The notes: a model not told the origin generated them from the sequence alone. A stretch of DNA of 64,000 nucleotides from UBA11986 sp031402435 (GCA_031402435.1 JANNSJ010000024.1:18054-82053); one strand, 5' to 3'. Shown: positions 33,598-42,913, counted from the first letter of the stretch. A program made the numbers and translations.

Positions 33598-34995
33598 TCA
33601 GAGAATGTATCTGCTCAAATCCTTGTTCTTCACAATCCCCGAAAGTTTTGTGTTCACCATGGCAGCATCAATGACGATGGTTCCTTTTTTTACCACATCA
33701 GGAGTGTCGAAGAGTACGTCTTCGAGAAGCGTTGTAAGGATTGTGTGAAGCCGGCGGGCTCCGATGTTTTCAACGTTGTCGTTCACCTCACTTGCGATCC
33801 GCGCAATTTCCCGAATCCCGTCCGTCCGGAATTCAACTATAACACCTTCTGTTTCAAGAAGGGCAGAGTACTGCTTGATAAGCGCATTCTGCGGGATGGT
33901 CAGGATCTTCACGAAATCCTCTTCTGTCAAACTATTCAGCTCGACACGAATCGGGAACCGGCCCTGAAGTTCGGGAATCAAATCCGAAGGTTTGGCCATG
34001 TGGAATGCGCCCGAGGCAATGAAGAGGATATGGTCCGTCTTCACCATGCCGAACTTCGTATTCACATTTGAGCCCTCGACGATGGGGAGGAGATCACGTT
34101 GGACGCCTTCACGGGAAACATCCGGCCCGGATGATTGGCTCTTGGCGCCGGCAATCTTATCAATCTCATCGATAAATACGATACCGGAGTTCTCCATCCG
34201 TTGTATTGCTTCTTTGATTGCCGCGTCATGATCGATAAGCTTCTGGGCTTCCTCATTCGTGAGGATAACCCGGGCCTCGGCGATTGTTACCTTGCGCCTC
34301 TTGGTTTTCTGCGGCATAAGGTTGCCGAACATATCCTGCAGATTTATTCCCATGTCCTCCAGGTTCATCGGTCCGATCACCTGCATCTGCGGCATACTGC
34401 TGCCGGCAGAGACATCGAGTTCAATCACCTTGTCTTCAAGCGATCCGGCCCGTAACTTCTTCCGGAATTTCTCTCGCGTGGATTGATTGGCTTCTTCCTC
34501 CACTGCCGGGGATTCGGTTTCAACGGTTGGTGCATGTTGACGTTTGCGCGGTGGGAGTAAGATGTCGAGAATCCGTTCTTCGCTCAACTCTTTGGCCTTT
34601 TCGTTCACTTCCGCCCGTCGCTCGGCTTTCACCATGGTGACGGAAAACTCCGTCAAGTCACGTATAATGGACTCAACGTCGCGGCCGACATAACCGACCT
34701 CGGTAAACTTGGATGCTTCGACCTTGATGAACGGGGCGTTCGAGAGTTTTGCCAATCGACGGGCAATTTCTGTTTTGCCCACGCCGGTGGGTCCGATCAT
34801 GATGATGTTGTTCGGCATGATTTCTTCGCGCAAGCCGGAAGGCACCTGGAGTCGTCTCCACCGGTTGCGCAACGCAATTGCCACAGACTTCTTTGCTGCA
34901 TGCTGACCGATGATGTACTTGTCCAGTTCAAGGACAATCGCTCTCGGCGTCAACTCACGGATATTGGATTCTGTCTTGGGATTCGTTGTCATCAT
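33598..34995 (-). CDS. hslU: ATP-dependent protease ATPase subunit HslU
   Basis: A 465-aa AAA+ unfoldase that feeds substrates to HslV. The Walker A GPTGVGKT lies at 68-75 and Walker B is in VFIDEIDKI, with the I-domain between them and the C-terminal LSRYIL tail that docks into HslV. A longer in-frame start exists inside hslV; I chose the ATG at 34995 near the family start TPRAIVLELDKYIIGQ. It overlaps hslV by a few bases at most and follows it in the order rpoN-hslV-hslU. Confidence 0.96.
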   Translation of the reverse strand: MMTTNPKTESNIRELTPRAIVLELDKYIIGQHAAKKSVAIALRNRWRRLQVPSGLREEIMPNNIIMIGPTGVGKTEIARRLAKLSNAPFIKVEASKFTEVGYVGRDVESIIRDLTEFSVTMVKAERRAEVNEKAKELSEERILDILLPPRKRQHAPTVETESPAVEEEANQSTREKFRKKLRAGSLEDKVIELDVSAGSSMPQMQVIGPMNLEDMGINLQDMFGNLMPQKTKRRKVTIAEARVILTNEEAQKLIDHDAAIKEAIQRMENSGIVFIDEIDKIAGAKSQSSGPDVSREGVQRDLLPIVEGSNVNTKFGMVKTDHILFIASGAFHMAKPSDLIPELQGRFPIRVELNSLTEEDFVKILTIPQNALIKQYSALLETEGVIVEFRTDGIREIARIASEVNDNVENIGARRLHTILTTLLEDVLFDTPDVVKKGTIVIDAAMVNTKLSGIVKNKDLSRYIL

Positions 34996-35000
34996 CAACT

Positions 35001-35537
35001 CTACAATTCCTCGATCGTCAAATTCGAATTTGTGTAAATGCAAATATCTGCTGCCGTCCTGAGCGACTCCTCAACAATCTCGCGTGCTGAAAGAGAAGAG
35101 TGCTTGATAAGCATCCGTGCAGCTGCCAGAGCGTAGCTTCCTCCTGAACCGATGGCAAGGATGCCATCGTCCGGCTCGATGATTTCACCCGTGCCGGAAA
35201 TGACCAGGGATTTTTCCTTGTTGATGACAGCGAGTAGTGCTTCAAGCTGTCGAAGGTATTTGTCTGTTCGCCACTCTTTCGCGAGTTCCACCGCTGCGCG
35301 TTCAAGGTTGCCGTGGTATTTCTCCAGGTTGTCCTCGAACTTGCCGAAGAGGTTGAACGCGTCTGCTGCGGCGCCTGCAAAGCCGGCGAGAACCAGACCA
35401 TTGTGCAACTTGCGCACTTTCTTTGCGTTGTGTTTCATCACCGTTTGTCCGACGGTCACCTGACCGTCCGAGCCGATGACGGTGTGTCCGCGATAGGTAA
35501 GGCCGATGACGGTCGTCGCTCTGATGAGTTCAAGCAT
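35001..35537 (-). CDS. hslV: ATP-dependent protease peptidase subunit HslV
   Basis: A 178-aa proteasome-like peptidase. The catalytic N-terminal Thr is in RATTVIGLTYRG; seven residues precede the TT pair and would have to be removed or the start reassigned. GSDGQVT and VLAGFAGAAADA are further family blocks. It is paired with hslU downstream and follows rpoN by 18 bases. Confidence 0.95.
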   Translation of the reverse strand: MLELIRATTVIGLTYRGHTVIGSDGQVTVGQTVMKHNAKKVRKLHNGLVLAGFAGAAADAFNLFGKFEDNLEKYHGNLERAAVELAKEWRTDKYLRQLEALLAVINKEKSLVISGTGEIIEPDDGILAIGSGGSYALAAARMLIKHSSLSAREIVEESLRTAADICIYTNSNLTIEEL

Positions 35538-35555
35538 GGGGGGATTGCTGTTTGA

Positions 35556-37010
35556 TTATTTGAGTTCGCGACGCAGGCGGGCCACGGGGATCAGCATCGC
35601 CTCACGGTACTTGGCCACGGTGCGTCGAGCGATGTTGAGGCCGTCGGCATTGAGGATTTTCGTGAGCTTCTCATCACTCCACGGTTTCAAAGGATTTTCG
35701 CTGTCAATAAGGTCCTTGAGCTTCCTCTTGACTTCCTTGTTTGAAATCTCTTCACCATCCGAAGTGGTGATGGAATCGCTGAAGAAATGCCGAAGCGAGA
35801 ATACACCGTAGTCCGTCTGGACAAATTTGCTGTTGACCACACGGCTGATTGTGGAGATATCCATCATGATGACTTCTGAAATATCCTTATAGATCATCGG
35901 TTTGAGGCCTTCACCGGCTTCAAAGAATGGCCGTTGCCGTTCCACGATTGACCGCATGACTTTCATCATCGTCTCACGCCGCTGATGAATGGAACTGATG
36001 AACCACTTGGCTGCTTCGAACCGCTGACGGATGAAGTCCTTTGCTTCGTTCGAAACGCCATTCTTGTTCCGTTTGGACATCAACTCCTTGTATGCCTTAT
36101 TGATGCGAAGCGGAGGGATGTTCCGGTCGTTCAGCGAAATGATGAAATCATCATCGGATTGTGTGACGATAAAATCGGGTACGACGTAATTTTCCTGGGC
36201 AGTGAAGTCGCCTTCGCCCGGTTTCGGATTCAAGTGCTGGATCAGCCAGATAACTTTTTTGAGTTCATCCAGCGAGATGTTCATCTTCCTGGCAATGTCT
36301 TCGAAGTGACGCATGGCGAAATCATCGTACATCTCCTTCATGACGCGGAGTGCCAACGCCCTGAGTACCGGTTCAGCCTCCATTGTTTCAAGTTGTACGA
36401 TCAAACACTCCTGAAGACTTCGTGACGCTATGCCAACGGGATCAAGCCTCTGGATTCGTTTCAAGACCTGTTCTGCCTTTTCGAGACCAATGTTCAGGGA
36501 GTGTGTGAGATTCATGTCCTGAACGATGGTGGCAAGCTCACGGTGGAGATAGCCGTCTTCATCAATGTTACCGATGATTTCCTCTCCCAGCAGAAGTTCT
36601 TCCTCGTCAAGTTCGAGCAGTGTGAACTGTTCGAGGAGGCGATGGTAGAGGGGGACTGATTCAGATTGGGGAAAATCTTCCTTCTCTTCCTCATCCCGCA
36701 CTTCGCGAGCCTTGTAACCGAAGTTCTCTTCGTTGATGTAATCCTCGATGGAGTACTTGTCTTCTTCCGGCTCTTTGACCTCCTCAACCTTTTCTTCAGC
36801 GGCACCGTCGGCGGATTCGTCCTTCGTCGGCTCCTCTTGCGCAACCTCAACTTCTTCTTCAAACCCTTCTTCAAGAAGAGGATTCATTTCAAGTTCAGCC
36901 TTGATCTTCTGTTCGAGTGCAAGCGTAGGGAGCTGCAGCATCTTCAGGTACTGAACCTGTTGAGGCGACAGCTTCATCATCATTTTTTGTTGCAGCGAGA
37001 TATTCAGCAT
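35556..37010 (-). CDS. rpoN: RNA polymerase sigma-54 factor
   Basis: A 484-aa sigma-54 with the Gln-rich activator-binding region I (LQQKMMMKLSPQQVQYLKMLQLP), a very acidic region II (about residues 45-105), the core-binding domain, and the RpoN box ARRTVAKYREA near the C-terminus. It directs transcription that depends on AAA+ activators; none is seen in this window. It is followed by hslV and hslU on the same strand. Confidence 0.96.
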   Translation of the reverse strand: MLNISLQQKMMMKLSPQQVQYLKMLQLPTLALEQKIKAELEMNPLLEEGFEEEVEVAQEEPTKDESADGAAEEKVEEVKEPEEDKYSIEDYINEENFGYKAREVRDEEEKEDFPQSESVPLYHRLLEQFTLLELDEEELLLGEEIIGNIDEDGYLHRELATIVQDMNLTHSLNIGLEKAEQVLKRIQRLDPVGIASRSLQECLIVQLETMEAEPVLRALALRVMKEMYDDFAMRHFEDIARKMNISLDELKKVIWLIQHLNPKPGEGDFTAQENYVVPDFIVTQSDDDFIISLNDRNIPPLRINKAYKELMSKRNKNGVSNEAKDFIRQRFEAAKWFISSIHQRRETMMKVMRSIVERQRPFFEAGEGLKPMIYKDISEVIMMDISTISRVVNSKFVQTDYGVFSLRHFFSDSITTSDGEEISNKEVKRKLKDLIDSENPLKPWSDEKLTKILNADGLNIARRTVAKYREAMLIPVARLRRELK

Positions 37011-37051
37011 ACGCTACGGTACTTCACACCTATCAAAATGGGCGACGCGTT

Positions 37052-37612
37052 CTATACAAGAGTTCGACAATGATTAAGAAATTTCTGGTACCATGATTCT
37101 CCGTACTTCCGGGTGAGTGGCTCTTTTAGCAAGTCGTACAGTTTCACTTGCAACCGCTCCCCATGTTCCCGGCCCGGCTGACATTCATCAATCTGTTCGT
37201 ATGTAAGGGAGTCCTTCCCGAACGTCTTGACCCGGATAGGGAAGAGGTGGCATGAAAGCGGTTTTCGCCAATCGGTCCTGCCTTCCTCAAAAACCCGCTC
37301 AAGGCTGCACTTTGCAACATCACCATCGTAGTAGACGAACACGCAATCACGATTGTCAATGCACGTTGTTGCGTACGCGCCCTCAACGCCTTCAAACATC
37401 CCATGCGCTTCGATGGCATCGATACTGCGTTGCGTGAGATAGAGTTTGGCGATGGGGTAGGCCTTCTGAATTTCGAGGGCCTCATCATCTTCCAGAGGTG
37501 CACCCCTGCCTCCCGGCATGGTACAACATGCACCCTTGCACTTCTTCAGATCACAGCAGAATGACGCCGTCCCGACATGGTCATCAACTACCGCTTCACC
37601 AATGATGAACAT
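37052..37612 (-). CDS. DUF3109 family Cys-rich protein
   Basis: A 186-aa cytosolic protein with the Cys-rich pattern CCDLKKCKGACCTMPGG, then CIDNRDCVF, CSLERVF and LSCHLFPIRV. These match DUF3109, a family related to YkgJ-like zinc/iron-chelating domains that is common in Bacteroidota and of unknown function. Upstream, 37613-37730 holds no gene. Confidence 0.9.
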   Translation of the reverse strand: MFIIGEAVVDDHVGTASFCCDLKKCKGACCTMPGGRGAPLEDDEALEIQKAYPIAKLYLTQRSIDAIEAHGMFEGVEGAYATTCIDNRDCVFVYYDGDVAKCSLERVFEEGRTDWRKPLSCHLFPIRVKTFGKDSLTYEQIDECQPGREHGERLQVKLYDLLKEPLTRKYGESWYQKFLNHCRTLV

Positions 37613-37730
37613 GTCAGCCCCCTTGCATCACGATGAACTGCATGTATAAAGTACTGTTTTTTCCAAAAAGTGCAATGCAAATCTTCGGCCAACGTGATTT
37701 CATGCTCGCTATTCCTTGACTTTCTTGTGT

Positions 37731-38855
37731 TCAGGTCTTGACGAACATTTTGCCCCGAAGCTGTTTCACGACGCCTTTGAACTCCATGCCGAGGAGATGG
37801 ACAAGTGCGTCAGATGTTGTAAGCCCTGACCGTTTAGCTATCGCGTCAATGTGCGACGGTTCTTCGGTGAGGACTTCGTACATTTGCTGTTCGAAGAGCG
37901 TGAGTGCCGGTTGCGCTTTCCTTGGGGATTCAGTTTTTGCATGCAGGAGGCGTTTGAGTTGAGGTTGAAGCTCTGTGATGATATCATCAATTGACTCGAC
38001 AAGTGCCGCTTTTCCTTCTTTGATCAGAAGATTCGTACCGCTTTTACGCTTCTCACTTAACGCTGAAGGGATGGCAAAGACAGACTTGTTCTGGTCCAAC
38101 GCCAGGCTTGCGGTGATCATTGCTCCACCCTCGATGCCGGTTTCAACGACGATCGTGCCGAGACTGATGCCACTGATGATACGGTTGCGACGCGGGAAAT
38201 TTCCAGCGTCAGGTTTTGCGCCCATAAGGAACTCGGAGACGACTGCGCCATGTTCGGCAATGCTCTCGAAGAGCTGCTTGTTTTCCGGAGGATAGATAAC
38301 GTCGATGCCCGAACCTATGACCGCTATGGCTCTTCCACCCGCCTTGAGTGTCGCCGTGTGAGAAACCGTGTCTATTCCACGCGCCAATCCGCTCACGATC
38401 GGTATTCCGAGTTTCGATAACTCGGTAGAGAAACGTTGGGCCATCTGAATACCATACGTCGAGGGATCGCGTGTCCCGACGATGGCGACAGAGTAGTTGT
38501 CCTCTTCTGCAAACTCTCCCCGAATAAACAGGAAGGGAGGGGGATCGTAGATTTTCTTTAGGTTGGAAGGATACTCCTTGTCCCAGAAGGTAATGACACG
38601 GCCGTTCACCTTGTTGAGTTTGGAGAGCTGCTGATCCACCATCTTCTTGTTCAGGGCAGGCCCTGAATCTCGGAAGAACTTGACGATGCCAAGAGCGACC
38701 TTTTTCTCGATGCCCTCAACAGCACAAAGGTCTTTGGCGGAAGCTTTGGCTACTGCACGGGAATCTTTGAAGTGACTGATGAGCCCCCGCAGGCGACCGG
38801 AGCCGATGCCGGGAATTTCTGAGAGAATAAGAAGGTCATGAATGTTGATTGTCAT
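37731..38855 (-). CDS. dprA: DNA-processing protein DprA
   Basis: A 374-aa protein that loads RecA on incoming single-stranded DNA during transformation. It has an N-terminal helix-hairpin-helix part (SEIPGIGSGRLRGLI), the Rossmann-like DprA core (AIVGTRDPSTYG, VSGLARGIDTVSH, FPRRNRIISG, GIEGGAMITASLAL) and a C-terminal winged-helix domain. The start at 38855 lies at the edge of an A/C-rich tract that forms the upstream region. Confidence 0.95.
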   Translation of the reverse strand: MTINIHDLLILSEIPGIGSGRLRGLISHFKDSRAVAKASAKDLCAVEGIEKKVALGIVKFFRDSGPALNKKMVDQQLSKLNKVNGRVITFWDKEYPSNLKKIYDPPPFLFIRGEFAEEDNYSVAIVGTRDPSTYGIQMAQRFSTELSKLGIPIVSGLARGIDTVSHTATLKAGGRAIAVIGSGIDVIYPPENKQLFESIAEHGAVVSEFLMGAKPDAGNFPRRNRIISGISLGTIVVETGIEGGAMITASLALDQNKSVFAIPSALSEKRKSGTNLLIKEGKAALVESIDDIITELQPQLKRLLHAKTESPRKAQPALTLFEQQMYEVLTEEPSHIDAIAKRSGLTTSDALVHLLGMEFKGVVKQLRGKMFVKT

Positions 38856-38877
38856 GAGGAACCCGAAAACTCAAAAA

Positions 38878-39003
38878 CCAAAAGTCAAACAAAATTCAAA
38901 TCTCAAAAATACAAATAACAAACAAATCCTAATTCATAAATCTCAAATCATCAATCAGCAATTCCAAACCCCAATCACAAATCATCAATCCTCAATCAAC
39001 AAT
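38878..39003 (+). repeat. G-poor A/C-rich low-complexity tract
   Basis: About 125 bases almost without G on the plus strand, built from variants of AAATCTCAAA, CAATCA and ATCATCAATC. It lies between dprA and the eutN-like gene. On the dprA strand it holds a TATTTTTG that could act as a -7 element, though in such sequence this is weak evidence. It is not a CRISPR: units are short, irregular and lack spacers. Confidence 0.55.
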
Positions 39004-39007
39004 GCTT

Positions 39008-39280
39008 TCACCCTGCTACATCCAATCCATCAACCACTGCAACGATCACACTATGGACGGGAATCCCCTTGTTTTTGAGTAGCTGCACGGCGGCCTGGCC
39101 TTCCTGTACAACAAGCACTGTATCGCCGATCCCGGCATCCACGGTGTCGATGGCCATCAGGTCACGACCCATGGCGTTAGCTTCCAGATCCACCGGCTGA
39201 ACGATGAGGATCTTCTTGCCGTTGAGTGTTTCGTTCTTTTGTGTGGCAACGATTGTGCCTGTGACTTTGCAGAGGAGCAT
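39008..39280 (-). CDS. EutN/CcmL family microcompartment vertex protein
   Basis: A 90-aa protein of the EutN/CcmL family (MLLCKVTGTIVATQKNE, LIVQPVDLE, AIDTVDAGIGDTVLVVQEG, IVAVVDGLDV), which forms pentamers capping the corners of protein microcompartments. No BMC-H shell protein or enzyme of a microcompartment pathway is visible nearby. Its start overlaps the methyltransferase stop codon by 1 base, so it is translationally coupled to that gene. Confidence 0.9.
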   Translation of the reverse strand: MLLCKVTGTIVATQKNETLNGKKILIVQPVDLEANAMGRDLMAIDTVDAGIGDTVLVVQEGQAAVQLLKNKGIPVHSVIVAVVDGLDVAG

Positions 39281-39993
39281 TATTTATTACCAGTATGTGA
39301 ATTATTTTTCGTGAAGAATGCAAGCATTGTGCTTCTGAATTGATACAGGAGTTTATTGTTCGTGACAAGATACCATGAGCCGAATACAAGTGTCAATAGT
39401 GCATTCGACATAGGTACTTGTTCCAGGAAATGAAGGCCGCTGAAATGCAAAGGTCCTAAGCCCTGTCGCATTTGCGTAGGAGTATTGAACCGATGGTATG
39501 TCGGGAAAATGTCGTGGCTATTCACTCCGAACAGCTTCTGAATAATCCATTGCTTTGTCCTGAACGGCAGTATCAGTGGTACCAGAATGAATGGGCTCCA
39601 TCGGTTGGTCGTCATGATTGCAATCGTACCATTTGGTCTGAGCACACGTATGATATCCCAAAGATCGTCCGGCACATGCTCGATGTGCTCCACAGTCATT
39701 CTCATTGTCACGATATCAAATGTTTCATCCTTGAATGGCAGCCTCCGAGCGTCTGCCTGTATGAATGGGGCCTGAACCAAGTCTGGATGCCGGAGTACGT
39801 CCAGCCCTATGGCGACGCTTGCAAACGATCCAAGGGTCTCGACGATGCCGTTATCGCCGCACCCAATGTCGAGCCAGGCTTTCTCAGGAGATAGAAGAAG
39901 CACAAGGTGTTCATTGTAAATCTCCCAGCGATGACGATAATCTGGAGCCCACCGCCGGAACACACGTTCATGCCATTCCTGCATTTCAGTCAT
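39280..39993 (-). CDS. Class I SAM-dependent methyltransferase
   Basis: A 237-aa methyltransferase (WLDIGCGDNGIVETL, IGLDVLRHPDL, ADARRLPFKDETFDIVTMRM, VLRPNGTIAIMTTN) of the type-11 group. The C-terminal third is hydrophobic in part (ILVPLILPF, ALLTLVFGSWYLV), which suggests membrane association and perhaps a lipid or polyprenyl-linked substrate. Upstream of the EutN-like gene and coupled to it. Confidence 0.86.
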   Translation of the reverse strand: MTEMQEWHERVFRRWAPDYRHRWEIYNEHLVLLLSPEKAWLDIGCGDNGIVETLGSFASVAIGLDVLRHPDLVQAPFIQADARRLPFKDETFDIVTMRMTVEHIEHVPDDLWDIIRVLRPNGTIAIMTTNRWSPFILVPLILPFRTKQWIIQKLFGVNSHDIFPTYHRFNTPTQMRQGLGPLHFSGLHFLEQVPMSNALLTLVFGSWYLVTNNKLLYQFRSTMLAFFTKNNSHTGNK

Positions 39994-40020
39994 TCCGGGA
40001 AACTATTGGGATAGGGAACA

Positions 40021-40662
40021 TTATGCACCCGGCAAAGTGCGCAATCGCTCGGTCAAATGCACTCGGTCCGCCAGAGCGCGCAAGAAAGGCCCTTGCGCGA
40101 TAAATTCAACAACGGACACCGATCCTACAGGACACGCAAGACGATAGCGGAACCGTCCAACGTCGATGCCGAGGAGTCCACAAATCATGATACGTATTGT
40201 TGCTTTGTGGGAAACAATCAGCACATTGCCATCGCTGAACTTCTCCTTGATCTCCTCTATGACGCTGAGGCTCCGACGGGCAATCCCGATAGCCATTTCG
40301 CCGCCGGTAGGCGCATGCCACGCCGGGTCGGCAGTCCAACGGATGTAATCATCGTGATAGTCGCGGTCAATGGTTGCAACCGATTGTCCTTCCCATTTGC
40401 CGTAGCCGATTTCTTTTAGATCATCTCTTAGTTCCATCTTCGCACCAAGCGCGTCACACAACGGCGTTGCAGTCATAACTGCACGACGGAGAGGACTCGC
40501 GTACACTGCCTGCCATTGTGTGGACTTGTAGGCTGTGGCAAACGCTTCGGCCATTTCAATTCCATCCGATGTCAATTCCGGATTGAGGCCGGAGCCGCAG
40601 AAGACATTGTCCCTGCTCATCGGAGTTTGTCCGTGGCGGAGGAAGTAGAGGGTGAGGGGCAT
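40021..40662 (-). CDS. Histidine phosphatase family protein
   Basis: A 213-aa protein of the phosphoglycerate mutase-like superfamily with the catalytic motif FLRHGQT near the N-terminus, SPLRRAVMTA, GYGKWEGQS and the second catalytic His in LIVSHKATIR. Members include cofactor-dependent mutases, alpha-ribazole phosphatase and others, and the substrate cannot be fixed here. It ends 28 bases before the methyltransferase gene start on the same strand. Confidence 0.88.
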   Translation of the reverse strand: MPLTLYFLRHGQTPMSRDNVFCGSGLNPELTSDGIEMAEAFATAYKSTQWQAVYASPLRRAVMTATPLCDALGAKMELRDDLKEIGYGKWEGQSVATIDRDYHDDYIRWTADPAWHAPTGGEMAIGIARRSLSVIEEIKEKFSDGNVLIVSHKATIRIMICGLLGIDVGRFRYRLACPVGSVSVVEFIAQGPFLRALADRVHLTERLRTLPGA

Positions 40663-40729
40663 TGTGGGTGCTTATTGGATTTGCGGATGAATGTTGGTTT
40701 GTTGTTCCGTGAATCTGGCGATTTTTGTC

Positions 40730-41080
40730 TCAGAATAACTTCCTTGCTTGAATGATAGTAAGAACTTCCAGTCCCAGGACACCCAACAATAATACAGAGA
40801 CAATTAACGAAACAATTGATGATGCTCCTGCCACGGATGCTGTGGCAATGAAATCCCAAGTTAAGAGTATTGCTGCTAACGAGAGAATCAGTGCGACAAG
40901 ATTTATCCATTTCTTCTTCATCAATAATCCAATTGCTATGCTACTGGATGCTATTCCGATCGCTAGGGAAAAGAAGCCAGGTTCAAACCAAGACCTTGGA
41001 TTAGTGGGGAAGATCAGAACACCAATAGTAAGGAAAATCAACCCCAGGCTTCCATGAAGGATCTTCAACGTTAACATCAT
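40730..41080 (-). CDS. Small four-helix membrane protein, unknown
   Basis: A 116-aa protein with four hydrophobic segments (about residues 7-25, 35-52, 58-75, 85-107) and few charged residues. I do not recognise the family. It stands between glmM and the histidine phosphatase gene on the same strand, with gaps of 60 to 70 bases on both sides. Base composition is slightly AT-richer than the neighbours. Confidence 0.65.
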   Translation of the reverse strand: MMLTLKILHGSLGLIFLTIGVLIFPTNPRSWFEPGFFSLAIGIASSSIAIGLLMKKKWINLVALILSLAAILLTWDFIATASVAGASSIVSLIVSVLLLGVLGLEVLTIIQARKLF

Positions 41081-41140
41081 TGTGTAAATCCTCTAGCTCT
41101 TAATCTAACGGGCTACGGCGAGCCACAAGAATAGTAGGCT

Positions 41141-42526
41141 TCAGAATGACGTAATCTCCTTCTTAAACCTCTCAACAACCTCCACCGCTTGGTCCATCGT
41201 CTTCGCCTCAGCAATCACTCTCACAATCGGCTCGGTGTTGGATTTGCGAAGGTGGACCCAATGATCGTCGTAGTCGATCTTCAGTCCGTCATCCGTGTTG
41301 ATGCGGCCTGCGCCGTTTTGAGATGATTCGATTCTCTTCAGCACGGCATCGGGAGAAGTCTTGCCCAGTTCGATCTTTCCCTTGGCAATAGAATATTGTG
41401 GCAGACTTGCTTTCAGTTCGGAAAGTGTGCCACCAAACTGAGCAAGCTCTTGCAGGATCAGTCCAATACCAACAATCGCGTCGCGCCCGAGGTGAACGGC
41501 AGGAAGGATAACGCCGCCGCTTCCTTCTCCGCCAATCACAGCGCCGAGTTGCTTCATCTTCTTCGCAACGTTGATCTCTCCAACCGGAGTGCGGAAACAC
41601 TTTGCACCGTACATTGCGGCGATGTCTTCTACTGCACGCGTAGTTGAGAGGTTGACAACCACAGACTGAGTGTGCGTGTGGCCGAGCTTCTTTTCTTTTT
41701 CCAACACAAACTTCACCGCGGTTGCAATGGTGTACTCCTCGCTGTACGGCTCACCCTTTTCGGTGATGAGGACGAGACGGTCAACATCCGGGTCAACGGC
41801 AATGCCGATGTCGGCTTTCTCTGTTTTTACTCTTGCCGCAAGGTCGGTGAGGTTTTCAGGAATGGGTTCGGGCGTATGTGCAAACACGCCGCTCACTTCG
41901 CAGTTCATTTCAATTACGTCACACCCCATCTCGCGAAGCAACGTCGGGACAATCACTCCGCCCGCAGAATTCACACAATCCAGCACGACCTTGAATTTTC
42001 GCTTCTTGATTACGGAGAGATCAATGTACTTCAGTGACAGCACCGAGTCGATGTGTTTGCGAATCCAGAATTCCTCCGGTGAGTGTTTGCCAATGTGTTG
42101 CCACGAAGCGTACTTCGCTTCCCCCGCATCGGCAATGGGCCAGAGTTCCTTGTTTTCGTCCGCATCGAGGAACATCCCCGTGTCGGCGAAGAACTTCAGT
42201 CCATTCCACTGCATCGGGTTGTGGCTGGCCGTAACCGAGATGCCGCCGACTGCATCACTATGTTCGACTGCGAGAGCGACGGTAGGTGTTGGACAAATGC
42301 CGATCGCCCGAACGTTTACGCCCGTTGAGAGAAGCGTTGACGAGATGATGTTCGCCAGTATCTTTCCTGTTATTCTCCCATCCCGACCGAGGACAACGGT
42401 AGGATTGCCGGGATGCTTCCGCTTGCAGTACTCTCCGAACGCTGCTGCATACTTCACTGCAACATCAGGTATGAGGCTTTCACCCACAATACCTCGAATG
42501 CCTGAGATGCTGACCATTAATGACAT
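41141..42526 (-). CDS. glmM: Phosphoglucosamine mutase (GlmM-type phosphohexomutase)
   Basis: A 461-aa alpha-phosphohexomutase with phosphoserine loop VTASHNPMQWNG (Ser101), metal-binding loop DPDVDRL, sugar-specificity loop GGEGSGGVI and phosphate-binding end KSNTEPIVRV. It resembles the archaeal-like GlmM branch used by Bacteroidota to make glucosamine-1-phosphate for cell wall synthesis; the GlmU-like enzyme at 56084 would take the next steps. The ATG at 42526 is family-like; the longer frame upstream is out of place behind the promoter at 42574. Confidence 0.92.
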   Translation of the reverse strand: MSLMVSISGIRGIVGESLIPDVAVKYAAAFGEYCKRKHPGNPTVVLGRDGRITGKILANIISSTLLSTGVNVRAIGICPTPTVALAVEHSDAVGGISVTASHNPMQWNGLKFFADTGMFLDADENKELWPIADAGEAKYASWQHIGKHSPEEFWIRKHIDSVLSLKYIDLSVIKKRKFKVVLDCVNSAGGVIVPTLLREMGCDVIEMNCEVSGVFAHTPEPIPENLTDLAARVKTEKADIGIAVDPDVDRLVLITEKGEPYSEEYTIATAVKFVLEKEKKLGHTHTQSVVVNLSTTRAVEDIAAMYGAKCFRTPVGEINVAKKMKQLGAVIGGEGSGGVILPAVHLGRDAIVGIGLILQELAQFGGTLSELKASLPQYSIAKGKIELGKTSPDAVLKRIESSQNGAGRINTDDGLKIDYDDHWVHLRKSNTEPIVRVIAEAKTMDQAVEVVERFKKEITSF

Positions 42527-42573
42527 AGAACTTGATGAGTGGTGTGAGCGGTAGAGTGTTAATAGTTTCATCA

Positions 42574-42604
42574 GAAATGTAGCGAAGCCACTAAAGAGAA
42601 GCAA
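42574..42604 (-). promoter_or_regulatory. Candidate promoter of glmM
   Basis: On the minus strand TTG (42604-42602), 20 bases, then TACATTTC (42581-42574), close to TAnnTTTG. The leader would be about 40 bases. Confidence 0.5.
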
Positions 42605-42863
42605 GAATAGCTCACGCAAAGGCGAAAAGGTCGCAAGGAAAATAGAAAATGTGGCCTGAATGTGTTTGGGGTAATTCATAAGGCCGAAGGCTCTTCCATC
42701 ATCTCTGTTTCACAACGACTTTGGGGTTTTGCGTCTTTGCCTGCCCGACATTCTTGAACTCCCTTGGGCAGGCGGGCGCGAGACTCAACAGGAGAATTCT
42801 CGCAACCTGCCGATCCTGCCAGCAATCATCATTTAGCAATCACAAATCCCAAAGCCCCTTTCC

Positions 42864-42894
42864 TTGAATATCCCTTCTTTTTTGGTTACGTTTT
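42864..42894 (+). promoter_or_regulatory. Candidate promoter of the AMMECR1 operon
   Basis: TTG at 42864-42866, 20 bases, then TACGTTTT (followed by G) at 42887-42894. The start codon is at 42914. Confidence 0.45.
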
Positions 42895-42913
42895 GGTCGT
42901 ACATCAAGGTGTT

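Larger units (their letters stand above)
42527..42913. other. Divergent intergenic region with promoters and an inverted repeat
   Basis: This 387-base region separates glmM (minus) from the AMMECR1 gene (plus). It carries one promoter for each gene. It also has inverted arms CACGCAAAGGCGAAAA (42614-42629) and TTTTGCGTCTTTGCCTG (42727-42743), of the CGCAAAG repeat type common in intergenic DNA of this group, and a smaller CCTGCCC/GGGCAGG pair at 42740-42775. No gene seen. Confidence 0.5.

Noticed and set aside
38878..39003. Repetitive tract as a possible CRISPR array
   Set aside because: There are no regular repeats of 25-40 bases or unique spacers; it is low-complexity A/C-rich DNA, and no cas gene is present.
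41670..42554. Long plus-strand ORF opposite glmM (294 codons)
   Set aside because: It is antisense to a well conserved gene, its composition is Ser/Thr/Pro-rich as expected from a shadow frame, and it resembles no family.
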